Shown here piece by piece: positions 1 through 9,169 of a DNA stretch of 64,000 nt; position 1 is the stretch's first letter; each line of letters opens with the position of its first letter. Origin of the DNA: Lentzea nigeriaca (GTDB lineage Bacteria > Actinomycetota > Actinomycetes > Mycobacteriales > Pseudonocardiaceae); assembly GCF_016907955.1 (NCBI RefSeq), contig NZ_JAFBCX010000020.1:1-64000 (forward strand), written 5' to 3'. Below the pieces are notes generated by a model. It did not search any database. It had not been told where the DNA came from and saw only the letters and a program-made list of their open reading frames with translations. The translations under genes and the position numbers were made by a program.

Positions 1-93
1 ACACCCGGTCCCATTCCGAACCCGGTAGTTAAGCCCTTCTGCGCCGATGGTACTGCACTGGTTACGGTGTGGGAGAGTAGGTCGCCGCCGAAC
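1..93 (+). rRNA. 5S ribosomal RNA, 3' part
   Basis: The window opens inside a 5S rRNA gene; roughly the first 25 bases are missing. Landmarks are CCATTCCGAACCCGG, then GCGCCGATGGTACTGC, then GGGAGAGTAGG, closing with GCCGCCGAAC. The 3' end is uncertain by two or three bases. It presumably ends a ribosomal RNA operon whose 16S and 23S genes lie upstream of the window. Confidence 0.95.
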
Positions 94-100
94 TTCTTCC

Positions 101-159
101 CTGAAGGGGCTTGTGATTGCGGGGCACAACTACAGTGCTCGCTCACAAGCCCCTTTCAG
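101..159 (+). terminator. Long hairpin after the 5S gene
   Basis: CTGAAGGGGCTTGTGA (101-116) pairs with 143-159, with one bulged base. The loop itself holds a second imperfect stem (GCGGGGCAC against GTGCTCGC). No T tract follows, as is common in high-GC actinobacteria. Its position right behind the 5S end suggests the end or processing site of the ribosomal transcript. Processing rather than termination cannot be excluded. Confidence 0.7.
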
Positions 160-179
160 CGTGTCCATAGGAGGATTTG

Positions 180-2714
180 GTGTCCAGGTTCGGGGATCGT
201 CCCGGCGACCGTCAGCGTGGCCAGGGAGACCGACCGCGCCGTTCCGAGGGTGGCCGCTCAGCAGGCGATCGCAAGTTCAGCAACAACCCCCAGCGTGGTG
301 AAGGCTCCGGCGACCGCAACCGCGGTGACCGTCGAGACGACCGCGCCGGCTACCGCGGTCAGGGCTCCAGCGACCGCGGCGGCTACCGCAAGGACAGCTC
401 TGGCGAGCGCGGTGGTTACCGCAAGGACAGCTCTGGCGAGCGCGGTGGTTACCGCGGCGATCGCTCGAACGACCGCGGCCAGGGTTCCGGCACGCGCGGC
501 GGCTACGGCGGCGACCGCCCGGGCTACCGCAAGGACGACTCGAACGACCGCGGTGGTTACCGCGGCGAGCGTTCCGGCAGCGACCGGGGCGGCTACCGCA
601 GGGACGATTCGGGCGACCGCGGGGGTTACCGCGGAGGCGAGCGTTCCGGTGATCGCGGTGGCTACCGTCGTGATGACTCGGGTGATCGTGGCGGCTACCG
701 CAAGAGCGACTCCGGTGACCGCGGTGGTTACCGGGGCGAGGGCTCTGGCGACCGCGGCGGCTACCGCTCGGGCGGCGACCGCAGCGGTTACCGCAAGACC
801 GACTCGGGCGACCGCGGCGGTTACCGCGGCGAGCGTTCCGGTGGCGACCGCGGTGGCTACCGTTCCGGTGAGCGTGGTGGTTACCAGCGCGGCGAGGGTT
901 CCGGCGGTTACCGCTCCGACCGTCCCGGCTACCGCAAGGACGACGCGGGTGAGCGCGGTGGGTACCGCGGCGACCGTTCAGGCGGCTACCGCAAGGACGA
1001 TTCAGGCGACCGCGGTGGTTACCGGGGCGAGGGTTCTGGCGACCGTGGCGGCTACCGCTCCGGCGGCGACCGTGGCGGATACCGTGGTCAGGGCTCGGGC
1101 GAGCGCGGTGGATATCGCGGCCAGGGTTCCGATGACCGTGGTGGTTTCCGTGGCGAGCGTTCGGGTGATCGCGGTGGCTACCGTCGCGATGACTCGAGTG
1201 ATCGCGGTGGCTACCGCAAGACCGACTCGGGCGACCGTGGCGGGTACCGGGGCGAGGGCTCTGGCGACCGCGGCGGCTACCGCTCGGGCGGCGACCGTGG
1301 TGGCTACCGTCGTGACGACTCCGGTGACCGTGGTGGCTACCGCAAGAGCGACTCGGGTGACCGCGGTGGGTACCAGCGCGGTGAGCGTTCCGGTGACCGT
1401 GGCGGGTATCGCCGCGACGACTCCGGTGACCGCGGTGGCTACCGCAGGAGCGACTCCGGCGAGCGTGGTGGTTACCGGTCCGACCGCGGTGGGTACCGCA
1501 AGGACGACCGTGGCGGCCACCGGCGCGACGACCGCGAGGGCTACCGCAACGACGAGCGTCCCGCCGCCCAGCGCGATGACCGTCGTGACGAGCGCAGCCG
1601 TGAGCGGGCGGTGCGTTTCCAGGAGCGTCTGGCCGAGCAGGAGACCACGGGGCAGGACGAGGCTGCCGTCGCGTCCGACGTGACGCAGGACGACGCCGAG
1701 AAGGCCGCGCCGGCCTCGGGCGAGCGTCCCGGTTACCGGCTGGGTGACGGTGCCGCGGCCAGCCGTGCGACCGCGAACCGCGAGCAGGCCGTCGAAGGCG
1801 ACGAGCCCACCGCCGGCGAGGACAGCGACGACGAGGTCCGTGAGGACCGCGACGCCGAAGACCGCAACATCGTCGCGGCCGGCGACACCGACAGCGATGC
1901 TGACAGCGGAAGCGACACGGACGCTGACGTCGAGTCGGACGCCCGCGACAGCGGCGAAGAGCGCGGCGACCGTGCGGACAACGAGGCGGGTGCTGAGCGG
2001 GATGACCGCGACGACGCCCCCGCGCCTCGCGGTGGCCGTCCCGAGCTGCCGGAAGAGGCCGACCTGTCGCTTCTCGACCCGGAGATCCGGGCCGAGCTGC
2101 GCAGCCTGCCCAAGGGCCTCGCGGAGATCGTCGGACGGCACCTGGCCGCGGCCGGGCTGCTGATCGACGAGGAGCCCGAGCTGGCGCTGGAGCACGCGCG
2201 GTACGCGCGCAGCAAGGCGGCGCGGGTCGGTGTCGTGCGGGAAGCGGCGGGTCTCACCGCCTACTTCGCGGACGAGTGGGCAGAGGCGCTCAGCGAGTTG
2301 CGTGCGGCGCGGCGGATGATGCCAGGGGCGGGTCACCTGGCGATCATGGCCGACTGCGAGCGGGCGCTCGGGCGGCCGGAGCGGGCCATCGACCTGGCCA
2401 AGGACCCTGCGGCGGCCGAGCTGTCGCAGGAGGACGCCATCGAGCTGCGGATCGTCGCGGCCGGTGCTCGGCGGGACATGGGGCAGTTCGACGCGGCTGT
2501 CGTGGCGCTCCAGGGACCGGACCTGGATCCGGGGCAGCGCAACCCGTACTCCGCGCGGCTCTTCTACGCTTACGCCGACAACCTGGCTGCGGCCGGCCGG
2601 ATCGAGGAAGCCGTCAAGTGGTTCCTCAACGCCGCCGAGGCTGACGACGAGGGGGAGACGGACGCCGCCGAGCGCGCGTTCGAGCTGACCCAGGAGGAGA
2701 CCGCGCAACAGTGA
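180..2714 (+). CDS. RGG-repeat protein with acidic linker and C-terminal TPR-like domain (Rv1691 position)
   Basis: This 844-residue protein has three parts. Residues about 45-460 are a low-complexity array with about 32 GGY units of the type DRGGYR(K/R)DDSG, rich in Arg, Gly, Asp and Tyr. Residues about 460-620 are acidic and disordered-looking. Residues about 624-838 form a helical TPR-like domain, starting [18 protein letters not shown], which matches the protein encoded upstream of the HAD phosphatase in M. tuberculosis. GTG at 180 is preferred because AGGAGG at 169-174 is five bases away; TTG at 177 is too close. The stop overlaps the next start (GTGA). Arginine-glycine arrays are typical of RNA-binding, condensate-forming proteins, and the 5S gene is just upstream, so an RNA or ribosome role is a reasonable inference. 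The function is not established. Confidence 0.85.
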   Translation: MSRFGDRPGDRQRGQGDRPRRSEGGRSAGDRKFSNNPQRGEGSGDRNRGDRRDDRAGYRGQGSSDRGGYRKDSSGERGGYRKDSSGERGGYRGDRSNDRGQGSGTRGGYGGDRPGYRKDDSNDRGGYRGERSGSDRGGYRRDDSGDRGGYRGGERSGDRGGYRRDDSGDRGGYRKSDSGDRGGYRGEGSGDRGGYRSGGDRSGYRKTDSGDRGGYRGERSGGDRGGYRSGERGGYQRGEGSGGYRSDRPGYRKDDAGERGGYRGDRSGGYRKDDSGDRGGYRGEGSGDRGGYRSGGDRGGYRGQGSGERGGYRGQGSDDRGGFRGERSGDRGGYRRDDSSDRGGYRKTDSGDRGGYRGEGSGDRGGYRSGGDRGGYRRDDSGDRGGYRKSDSGDRGGYQRGERSGDRGGYRRDDSGDRGGYRRSDSGERGGYRSDRGGYRKDDRGGHRRDDREGYRNDERPAAQRDDRRDERSRERAVRFQERLAEQETTGQDEAAVASDVTQDDAEKAAPASGERPGYRLGDGAAASRATANREQAVEGDEPTAGEDSDDEVREDRDAEDRNIVAAGDTDSDADSGSDTDADVESDARDSGEERGDRADNEAGAERDDRDDAPAPRGGRPELPEEADLSLLDPEIRAELRSLPKGLAEIVGRHLAAAGLLIDEEPELALEHARYARSKAARVGVVREAAGLTAYFADEWAEALSELRAARRMMPGAGHLAIMADCERALGRPERAIDLAKDPAAAELSQEDAIELRIVAAGARRDMGQFDAAVVALQGPDLDPGQRNPYSARLFYAYADNLAAAGRIEEAVKWFLNAAEADDEGETDAAERAFELTQEETAQQ

Positions 2715-3505
2715 GCGAGACGTTGGTCGACCGGTACGACGCGTTGCTGATCGATCTCGACGGCACCGTCTACCGCGGATCCGAAGCCGTGCCGGGCGCA
2801 GCGGAAGCCGTCGCGGCGGCCAGAAGCAAAGGCATCGGCATCCGGTACGTGACCAACAACGCCTCTCGCTCACCGCAGGCGGTCGCGGATCACCTCGTCG
2901 AGCTCGGGTTCGACACGAGCGTCGACGAGGTGAGCACCTCCGCCCAGGCGGGCGCGACCATGCTCGCCGAACGGCTGCCGAAGCGCACGACCGTTCTCGT
3001 GCTCGGCACGAAGGCGCTGGAGGCCGAGGTTCTCAAGCGCGGCCTCATCCCCACCGACGAGGCCGAGGGCGCGAAAGCGGTGCTGCAGGGCCTGTCCATG
3101 GACCTCGGCTGGCGTGAGCTGGCCGAGGCCGCGGTGGCCATTCGCAACGGCGCGCTCTGGGTGGCGTGCAACGTCGACGCCACCCTGCCCACCGAGCGTG
3201 GTCTGCTGCCGGGCAACGGAAGTCTCGTCGCGGCGCTGAAGACGGCCACCGGCCAGGAGCCGCTCGTCGCCGGCAAGCCCGCCACGCCGCTGCTGCAGCA
3301 GGCCGCGAAGGAGCTGCAGGCGAACCGGCCGCTGGTGATCGGAGATCGGCTGGACACGGACATTCTGGGCGCGGTGAACGCCGGGATGGACTCGTTGCTG
3401 GTGCTCACGGGTGTGTCGACGGCCCAGGAGGCGCAAGCGCTTCCGGAAGACCAGCGGCCCACGTATGTCGGCGCGGACCTGTCGGTACTCCATCGGCTAC
3501 CGTAA
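2711..3505 (+). CDS. HAD-IIA family sugar phosphatase (Rv1692-like)
   Basis: A 264-residue hydrolase of the NagD/HAD-IIA family. The nucleophile motif [11 protein letters not shown] is near residue 15, TNNASRSP follows as motif II, and [11 protein letters not shown] near residue 217 gives the metal-binding acidic pair. Family members dephosphorylate small phosphometabolites; the M. tuberculosis protein in this position is described as a glycerol-3-phosphate phosphatase, so a role in recycling glycerophospholipid parts is plausible. It starts with GTG overlapping the upstream stop by four bases, so translation is probably coupled. Confidence 0.88.
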   Translation: MSETLVDRYDALLIDLDGTVYRGSEAVPGAAEAVAAARSKGIGIRYVTNNASRSPQAVADHLVELGFDTSVDEVSTSAQAGATMLAERLPKRTTVLVLGTKALEAEVLKRGLIPTDEAEGAKAVLQGLSMDLGWRELAEAAVAIRNGALWVACNVDATLPTERGLLPGNGSLVAALKTATGQEPLVAGKPATPLLQQAAKELQANRPLVIGDRLDTDILGAVNAGMDSLLVLTGVSTAQEAQALPEDQRPTYVGADLSVLHRLP

Positions 3506-3509
3506 GACC

Positions 3510-3677
3510 GTGAGCTACCCCCTGCCCGGACCGCCGCCCAACCCGGCTGACGCCATCGACGGCGCGCTGGAGAGGCTCGACGGGCTCGAGAACGTTCCCC
3601 TCGCCGAGCACGTGGCGCGGTTCGACGCCGTGCACGCGACGCTCACCGACGCACTGTCGAGCATCGACAAGGTGTGA
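3510..3677 (+). CDS. Small conserved protein (Rv1693-like)
   Basis: A 55-residue ORF starting with GTG at 3510, between the HAD phosphatase and tlyA. It begins SYPLPGPPPNPADAIDGAL and continues as an amphipathic helix ending in SSIDKV. A protein of similar size sits in the same place in M. tuberculosis. TACCGT at 3498-3503 lies six bases before the start, so the gene may have its own leaderless promoter inside the end of the phosphatase gene. It has no recognised domain; the helical part could mediate dimerisation or protein binding. Confidence 0.7.
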   Translation: MSYPLPGPPPNPADAIDGALERLDGLENVPLAEHVARFDAVHATLTDALSSIDKV

Positions 3678-3683
3678 TGCACA

Positions 3684-4496
3684 GTGCCTCGCAGGGTGCG
3701 GCTCGACGCCGAACTCGTGCGCAGGGGGCTCGCCAGGTCCCGTGAGCACGCCAGCCAACTCGTCGCGGACGGCCGCGTCACGGTGCGCGGCACCGTCGCG
3801 ACGAAGCCCGCGACCGCCGTGGAGACCTCGGACGCGGTCGTCGTCAAGGATCTCGACAACGACCCGAACTGGGCGTCCAGGGGCGCGCACAAGCTGATCG
3901 GCGCGCTCGAACGCTTCAAGATCGACCCGACGGGCAAGCGGTGCCTGGACGCCGGCGCATCCACTGGCGGTTTCACCGACGTCCTGCTGCGCGGCGGCGC
4001 CCGGCAGGTGGTCGCGGCCGACGTCGGCAGGGGGCTGCTCGACTGGAAGCTGCAGACCGACGACCGGGTCGTGGTGAAGGACAAGACCAACGTCCGCACC
4101 CTCACGCCGGAGGACATCGGCGGGAAAGTTGAACTCGTCGTAGCCGATCTTTCGTTTATCTCGTTGAGGCTTGTGCTTCCCGCACTGGCCGCGTGCCTCG
4201 ACGAGGAGGGCGACCTGCTGCCGATGGTCAAGCCGCAGTTCGAGGTGGGCAAGGAACGCCTCGGCTCCGGTGGCGTCGTGCGCGACCCGGAACTGCGCGT
4301 CGCGGCGGTTCTCGAGGTCACCAAGGCTGCCGGGGAGATCGGGCTGACCACCGCTGGTGTCGTCGCGAGCCCGCTGCCCGGACCGTCCGGCAACGTCGAG
4401 TACTTCCTCTGGCTGCGCCATGCGAACCCGGACCCAGAAGGATCGGACGCAGTCGCGGAGATGGTGCGCACCGCCGTCGAAGAAGGGCCCCAATGA
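3684..4496 (+). CDS. tlyA: 16S/23S rRNA 2'-O-methyltransferase TlyA
   Basis: This 270-residue enzyme adds 2'-O-methyl groups to cytidines of 16S and 23S rRNA in the TlyA family; loss of it gives capreomycin/viomycin resistance in mycobacteria. The N-terminal 60 residues form an S4 RNA-binding domain ([20 protein letters not shown]). An FtsJ-type Rossmann fold follows, with the SAM loop [15 protein letters not shown] near residues 88-102. Catalytic candidates are the lysine in RGAHKL, the aspartate in VADLSFIS and the lysine in MVKPQFE. The start is GTG at 3684, and the end overlaps nadK as ATGA. Confidence 0.95.
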   Translation: MPRRVRLDAELVRRGLARSREHASQLVADGRVTVRGTVATKPATAVETSDAVVVKDLDNDPNWASRGAHKLIGALERFKIDPTGKRCLDAGASTGGFTDVLLRGGARQVVAADVGRGLLDWKLQTDDRVVVKDKTNVRTLTPEDIGGKVELVVADLSFISLRLVLPALAACLDEEGDLLPMVKPQFEVGKERLGSGGVVRDPELRVAAVLEVTKAAGEIGLTTAGVVASPLPGPSGNVEYFLWLRHANPDPEGSDAVAEMVRTAVEEGPQ

Positions 4497-5383
4497 GGGA
4501 AGTCCTGCTGGTTGTCCACACCGGCCACCAGAGCAACATCGATCTCGCCCGCCAGGTCGCCGGCCGTCTGGCTGTCGGTGGTGTCACGACACGGGTGCTC
4601 GACGACGAGGCGCGTGACCTCGGCCCGTCGTGCTGCACCAAGGTCGTGCCCGCCGACGACCACGCGGCCGAGGGCACCGAACTCGTGCTCGTGCTGGGTG
4701 GTGACGGCACGCTGCTGCGTGGCGCCGAGCTCGCCCGCCCCGCGCGTGTTCCGGTGCTGGGCGTCAACCTGGGTCGCGTCGGCTTCCTGGCCGAGGCCGA
4801 CTCGGACGCGTTGCACGAGGCCGTCGGTCACGTGCTGGAGCGCGACTACTTCGTGGAAGAGCGCATGACCCTCGACCTCGTCGCGAAGGTCAACGGCGAC
4901 GTCGTCGTGAAGACGTGGGCGCTCAACGAGATCAGCGTCGAGAAGCTGATCCGCGAACGCATCCTCGAGGTCGTCATCGAGGTCGACGGACGGCCCGTGT
5001 CGGCGTTCGGCTGCGACGGCGTGCTGTGTGCGACGCCGACGGGCTCGACGGCGTACGCGTTTTCCGCCGGTGGCCCAGTCGTGTGGCCGGACGTGCAGGC
5101 GATCCTGGTGGTGCCGAGCAACGCGCACGCGCTGTTCGCGCGGCCGCTGGTCGTCTCGCCGAAGTCGCACGTGGCGTTCGAGATCGAGGCCACGGGTCAT
5201 CCGGCGGCGCTGTCCGCGGACGGGCGGCGCACGTTCGAGCTGCCCGCGGGCGCGCGGATCGAGATCGTGGAGGGCGAGGTGCCGCTCAAGGTCGTGCGGC
5301 TGCGCCAGGCTCCGTTCACGGACCGGCTGGTCGAGAAGTTCGATCTGCCGGTGAAGGGATGGCGGGGACCATCGGCAGGCTGA
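4493..5383 (+). CDS. nadK: NAD kinase
   Basis: A 296-residue ATP- or polyphosphate-dependent NAD kinase that makes [20 protein letters not shown] near residues 63-78 is the GGDGT nucleotide motif; NEISVEK and [15 protein letters not shown] are the conserved NAD-binding segments. ATG at 4493 overlaps the tlyA stop, so the two are probably translationally coupled. An open frame extends upstream to 4193, but only the ATG at 4493 gives the family's usual N-terminus ([12 protein letters not shown]). Confidence 0.95.
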   Translation: MREVLLVVHTGHQSNIDLARQVAGRLAVGGVTTRVLDDEARDLGPSCCTKVVPADDHAAEGTELVLVLGGDGTLLRGAELARPARVPVLGVNLGRVGFLAEADSDALHEAVGHVLERDYFVEERMTLDLVAKVNGDVVVKTWALNEISVEKLIRERILEVVIEVDGRPVSAFGCDGVLCATPTGSTAYAFSAGGPVVWPDVQAILVVPSNAHALFARPLVVSPKSHVAFEIEATGHPAALSADGRRTFELPAGARIEIVEGEVPLKVVRLRQAPFTDRLVEKFDLPVKGWRGPSAG

Positions 5384-5478
5384 TCGCGCCGCTCGGTGCG
5401 TCGGCACTCGCTCGTTACGGTGCCCCAGGAAGACATCCACTCCGAGAAATGTCGGACTCGACAAGTAAGGTTCGCCCT

Positions 5479-7260
5479 GTGCTGGCCGAGATGCGCATCA
5501 ATGGCCTTGGCGTGATCGACGAGGCCACCCTTGAACTGGACCCCGGATTCACCGTAGTCACCGGTGAGACGGGCGCGGGCAAGACCATGGTCGTGACCGG
5601 GTTGCACCTGCTCGGCGGTGGCCGCGCGGAGGCGTCCCGCGTGCGCACCGGTGCCGACAAAGCGGTGGTGGAAGGCCGCTTCCAGGCTCCGGCGGGCAGC
5701 CCTGCCGCGAAGGTGGCGGAGGAGGTCGGCGGCGAGGCGGACGAGGACGGTTCACTGATCGCGATCCGCACCGTCGGCTCCGACGGCCGCTCCCGCGCCC
5801 ACGTGGGTGGCCGCTCCGTGCCCGTCGGCGTGCTGTCCGAACTGGCGGAGCAGCTGATCGCCGTCCACGGCCAGAACGACCAGCTGCGCCTCATGCGCCC
5901 GACCGAGCAGCGCGCCGTCCTGGACCGCTTCGCGGGCGACGACGTGGCCGAGCCGCTGCGCGCGTACCAGGCCGTCCGCGAGGAATGGCTGCGCGTCTCG
6001 ACGGAGCTGAAGGAACGCACCGAGCGTTCCCGCGAACTGGCCCGCGAGGCCGACCTGCTGCGCCACGGCCTGTCCGAGATCGACGCGGTCGACCCGAAGC
6101 CGGGCGAGGACGCCGAACTGCACGACGAGGCCCGCCGCCTGGCCGACGCCGACCAGCTCCGCGAGGCCGCGCAAGGCGCGCAGTTCGCGGTGAACGGCTC
6201 CCTGGAAGGCGACCCGGACAACCCCGGCGCGCTGGGCCTGATCTCCGAGGCCGCCCGCCGCCTGTCCACGTCCGAGGACCCGAAGCTCCGCGAGATGGAA
6301 CCACGCCTGGTCGAGGCGGCAACCCTGCTGGCCGACGTGGGCGCCGAGATCTCCGGCTACCTCGACCACCTCGAAGCCGACCCAGGCCGCCTGGAACAGG
6401 TCCTGCAACGCCAGGCCGAACTGAAGGCGCTGACCCGCAAGTACGCGGCCGACGTGGACGGCGTGATCGCCTGGGCCGACGAGGCCCGCGCCCGCCTGGA
6501 CGGCCTGGACACCTCCGAGGAAGCCCTCACGGCGCTGGCCACCCGCCGCGACGAACTGGCCAAAGAACTGGCAGGCCTGGCCGAACAGGTCACCGCCGCC
6601 CGCGTGGAAGCCGCAGCCGAGCTGGGCAAGGCCGTCACCGAGGAACTCGACGGCCTCGCCATGCCCCACGCCTCGGTCGAACTGGCAGTCCGCCCCCGCC
6701 ACGCCGAGGCAGGCGACCCGCAGGCCCTGCCCGTGGGCCGCTCGATCCTGCACGCGGGCTCCTCCGGCGTCGACGACGTGGAACTCCGCCTGATCTCCCA
6801 CCCCGGCGCCCCGGCCCTGCCGGTGCACAAGGGCGCATCGGGCGGCGAACTCTCCCGCGTGATGCTCGCCCTCGAGGTAGTGCTGTCCCACTCCGACCCG
6901 GTCCCGACGTTGGTGTTCGACGAGGTGGACGCAGGCGTCGGCGGCCGCGCCGCAGTCGAGGTGGGCCGCCGCCTGGCCAGGCTTGCCCGCTCCCACCAGG
7001 TCATCGTCGTGACCCACCTCCCCCAGGTAGCGGCCTTCGCCGACCGCCACCTGGTGGTGGACAAGTCGGCAGACGGCACCTTGACCCGCTCCGCGGTCCG
7101 CAAGCTGGACGAAACCCAACGCGTGGTCGAACTGGCCCGCATGCTCGCGGGCATGGACTCCACCGACACGGGCCGCGCCCACGCCGAGGAACTGCTGGCC
7201 GCAGCCAAGGCGGACAAGTCGACGGCCCCGGTGGTCCGCCGCCGCAAGAAGAAGGCCTGA
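5479..7260 (+). CDS. recN: DNA repair protein RecN
   Basis: A 593-residue SMC-like ATPase of double-strand break repair. Walker A GETGAGKT lies near residue 31. Two coiled-coil arms span about residues 150-390. The ABC-type signature GGELSRVMLALE and Walker B LVFDEVDAGVGG lie near 455-485. GTG at 5479, giving VLAEMRINGLGVIDEA, is chosen because family members start here and TAAGG at 5466-5470 is well spaced. The frame is open further upstream but runs into nadK. A 95-bp gap to nadK leaves room for a damage-responsive promoter, though I see no clear SOS box. Confidence 0.95.
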   Translation: MLAEMRINGLGVIDEATLELDPGFTVVTGETGAGKTMVVTGLHLLGGGRAEASRVRTGADKAVVEGRFQAPAGSPAAKVAEEVGGEADEDGSLIAIRTVGSDGRSRAHVGGRSVPVGVLSELAEQLIAVHGQNDQLRLMRPTEQRAVLDRFAGDDVAEPLRAYQAVREEWLRVSTELKERTERSRELAREADLLRHGLSEIDAVDPKPGEDAELHDEARRLADADQLREAAQGAQFAVNGSLEGDPDNPGALGLISEAARRLSTSEDPKLREMEPRLVEAATLLADVGAEISGYLDHLEADPGRLEQVLQRQAELKALTRKYAADVDGVIAWADEARARLDGLDTSEEALTALATRRDELAKELAGLAEQVTAARVEAAAELGKAVTEELDGLAMPHASVELAVRPRHAEAGDPQALPVGRSILHAGSSGVDDVELRLISHPGAPALPVHKGASGGELSRVMLALEVVLSHSDPVPTLVFDEVDAGVGGRAAVEVGRRLARLARSHQVIVVTHLPQVAAFADRHLVVDKSADGTLTRSAVRKLDETQRVVELARMLAGMDSTDTGRAHAEELLAAAKADKSTAPVVRRRKKKA

Positions 7261-7836
7261 CGGCCCCGATCCGCACCAGAGGTGGGCGGCCGCGCGACAA
7301 CGCACGACCGCTCACCGGGCGAAAGCAACGCAGCGGCCGACGAGCAGCGGAACGCGGTAGGCAAGAGCGGCCGAACGCGGGCGCACGCTGGAGCACCCGC
7401 CACGGCGACGCTGCGCAGGCTCGCGCAGAGGTCCCCCGTGCCGTCGGGTCCCCCGCGACCCAAGGTACGCGGCAGGTCTGACACTCCGAGAGCGATGGCA
7501 AAGCCGAGCCGCACAGGACAGTGCCGCGCATGGCCAACGGCGAAAGCCGAGGCACACCCCAAACCGCGATGCGAAGCGAGCCGGCAGGAGCAATCCCCCA
7601 CTGGGAAGCGGTAATTTCCGGAACCCGAACGCACAAACGCAACCACGCATGCAAGCGCCAATCGCAATCGTCGCGAAGCGGCGATGAAATGACCCGTCTC
7701 GTCAAGGCCTGCGCAACCACGCTGGAAGGTGACCCGCCCGCAATGGCGACGCCTCAGCTGGAACCGGCACCCGCCAACCCGAACCGCACGCCCATCCCGG
7801 ACCGCTGTCTCCACCCGGATTCGGCATGATGGACCC
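7261..7836. other. 576-bp region without a recognisable gene
   Basis: No convincing gene is seen between recN and the membrane-protein operon. Frames are open on both strands: a 110-codon plus frame from 7282, and a minus frame that continues into antisense of recN. Their translations are arginine- or cysteine-rich, lack domains and lack proper ribosome binding sites. The plus strand is rich in A and G with recurring short words such as GCGAAAGC and GCGAAGCG. It could be a decayed gene, a dispersed repeat or an untranslated RNA. See findings. Confidence 0.5.
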
Positions 7837-7899
7837 GTGACCGAGTCCCGGTCAGCGGACGCACACGGTGGTGCGGTGGAAGGTGGACCGGATCTGTGA
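7837..7899 (+). CDS. Possible 20-residue leader peptide
   Basis: GTG at 7837 opens a 20-codon frame (TESRSADAHGGAVEGGPDL after the start) that stops at 7897-7899, overlapping the GTG start of the first membrane-protein gene as GTGA. CATGAT at 7825-7830 lies six bases before this start, the pattern of a leaderless actinobacterial mRNA. The ribosome binding site of the next gene (AAGGTGGA) lies inside this frame. It may couple or tune translation of the operon. It is short enough that chance cannot be excluded. Confidence 0.4.
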   Translation: MTESRSADAHGGAVEGGPDL

Positions 7900-8573
7900 C
7901 CACGCGCCGGGCGTTCGGGGCGATCCTGGTGTTCGTCGCGGCCGGGCTGGCGGTCGCCGCGACGTTCCTGTCCGCCTATTCCGTGCAGGTTGAGGTGCAG
8001 GGGCGGACGTTGCGGTACGAGGCGACGTCGTGGATCACCGAGCGGGACGACTTCCGCGGCGCTCTTCTGCTCGGGCCGATCGAGTTCGGGGAGCCGGCTG
8101 TCGCGGCGGCGTTGGTGATGGCGTTGTGTGCGGTGCTGTCGTTCAGGGTTCCGGCGGCGCGGGTCGGGTCGTTGCTCGGGGCCGGGGTTCTGGTTGGTGT
8201 GGCTTGGTCCGCGGTTGTCGGGGTGCGGGGGACGATCGAGAAGCTGCGTGAACTGGACGCACCGGTGCCCTTCGACGTGGAGCAGGGTGACGGTGTCACG
8301 ATGCTGATCGTCGCGGCCGGGGTGGGGGTGGTGTCGGCGGTGTTGCACCAGGAGCTGCCGCGCAGGGTTCTGAGTGAGCCGGCTGCGGACGACGTGGTCA
8401 TTCACCAGATCGAAGGCGATGACAGCGAGACGCCGCCGTACGGATTCCCCGTGCTCGTGGAACCACTGGAGCACAGAGAGTTCGAAAAGCCGCAAGAACC
8501 GAAAGCGCCCGAAGGCCCGAGCGAGCCTGAAGAACCGACAAAGCCAGAAGAACCGAAAGAGCCGAGAGCGTGA
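7896..8573 (+). CDS. Four-helix membrane protein, paralogue 1 of 4
   Basis: A 225-residue membrane protein of unknown function. Helices lie near residues 6-26, 65-86, 88-110 and 128-147, with one larger loop containing TSWITERDDF after helix 1. A cytoplasmic tail follows with VVIHQIEGDDSETPPYG, then a Pro-Glu-Lys-rich end. The same topology and the VVxHQxxxDDxxTPPxG tail recur in the next gene, so they are duplicates. The start is GTG with AAGGTGGA eight bases upstream. It heads a four-gene set joined by four-base overlaps. Confidence 0.75.
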   Translation: MTTRRAFGAILVFVAAGLAVAATFLSAYSVQVEVQGRTLRYEATSWITERDDFRGALLLGPIEFGEPAVAAALVMALCAVLSFRVPAARVGSLLGAGVLVGVAWSAVVGVRGTIEKLRELDAPVPFDVEQGDGVTMLIVAAGVGVVSAVLHQELPRRVLSEPAADDVVIHQIEGDDSETPPYGFPVLVEPLEHREFEKPQEPKAPEGPSEPEEPTKPEEPKEPRA

Positions 8574-9169
8574 TTGATCGTCGCAAGATCGCCGCACTCC
8601 TGCTGATACTCGGCGCGGCGCTGGCGGTGGTCGGCAGCTTCGAGGACACCTACCGCACCATCTACCGCGGCTTCGGCCCTGATCAGTCGATGACCACGAC
8701 CCTGTGGATCGTCACGCTGGACCCACCACAAGGCGATCCGCGCGACGCCTACCAGGCCCTCGGGTGGCCGGTGGTCATCGCTGCCGTGCTGATGGTCGTG
8801 GGCGCGGTGCTCACGACCAGACAACGGGTGGCGTTCGTCGGCAAGCCCGTCGCGATGGGCGGGGCGGGGGCGCTCGCCGGGATCGTGTTCACCTACTTGT
8901 TGCAGGTGCAGCGCGAGGCGAAGACGATCAGCGAGTGGCCGGTCGAGAACGGGCGGTCGAACGTGCTCGACATTCTCGGCGGGATGTACGTGATCGGTGC
9001 GGCGGCGATCATCGGGCTCGTCGGTGCGGGGCTCGCGCAGCGGAGGCAGCAGGAACCGGTCGAAGAGGCCGACGAGGAAGAGGTGGTCGTGCACCAGCTC
9101 GGAAACGACGACGACACGCCGCCGTTCGGCATCGCGATCCCGGACGACGAGCAGCGGGAGACGCCGTGA
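8570..9169 (+). CDS. Four-helix membrane protein, paralogue 2 of 4
   Basis: A 199-residue protein with an N-terminal helix (IAALLLILGAALAVVGSF), an outer loop (EDTYRTIYRGFGPDQ), three further helices near residues 62-82, 90-110 and 138-158, and a tail with VVVHQLGNDDDTPPFG that mirrors the tail of the preceding protein. It starts with GTG overlapping the upstream stop and ends overlapping the next GTG. The function is unknown. Co-translation of the four genes suggests they assemble into one complex. Confidence 0.75.
   Translation: MIDRRKIAALLLILGAALAVVGSFEDTYRTIYRGFGPDQSMTTTLWIVTLDPPQGDPRDAYQALGWPVVIAAVLMVVGAVLTTRQRVAFVGKPVAMGGAGALAGIVFTYLLQVQREAKTISEWPVENGRSNVLDILGGMYVIGAAAIIGLVGAGLAQRRQQEPVEEADEEEVVVHQLGNDDDTPPFGIAIPDDEQRETP

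Noticed and set aside
480-1560. Short tandem DNA repeats that could suggest a CRISPR array or satellite
   Set aside because: The repeat is in frame, codes for DRGGYR-type units, has no constant repeat-spacer length and no cas genes nearby.
67-1683. Long plus-strand open frame over the RGG repeat (538 codons)
   Set aside because: It is a frame shadow of the repeat: the translation is monotone Ala/Thr/Val, and there is no ribosome binding site. The frame from 180 gives the conserved C-terminal domain.
1002-2873. Minus-strand 623-codon open frame opposite the RGG gene
   Set aside because: High GC and the repeat remove stops on the antisense strand. There is no start signal and the sequence is low-complexity Val/Ala/Arg.
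3515-5464. Minus-strand 649-codon frame opposite tlyA and nadK
   Set aside because: It is antisense of well-supported genes; no domain was recognised and both plus-strand genes have complete motifs.
6357-8597. Minus-strand 746-codon frame across recN and the gap behind it
   Set aside because: It is mostly antisense of recN and the membrane genes; the part in 7261-7836 lacks start, RBS and domain.
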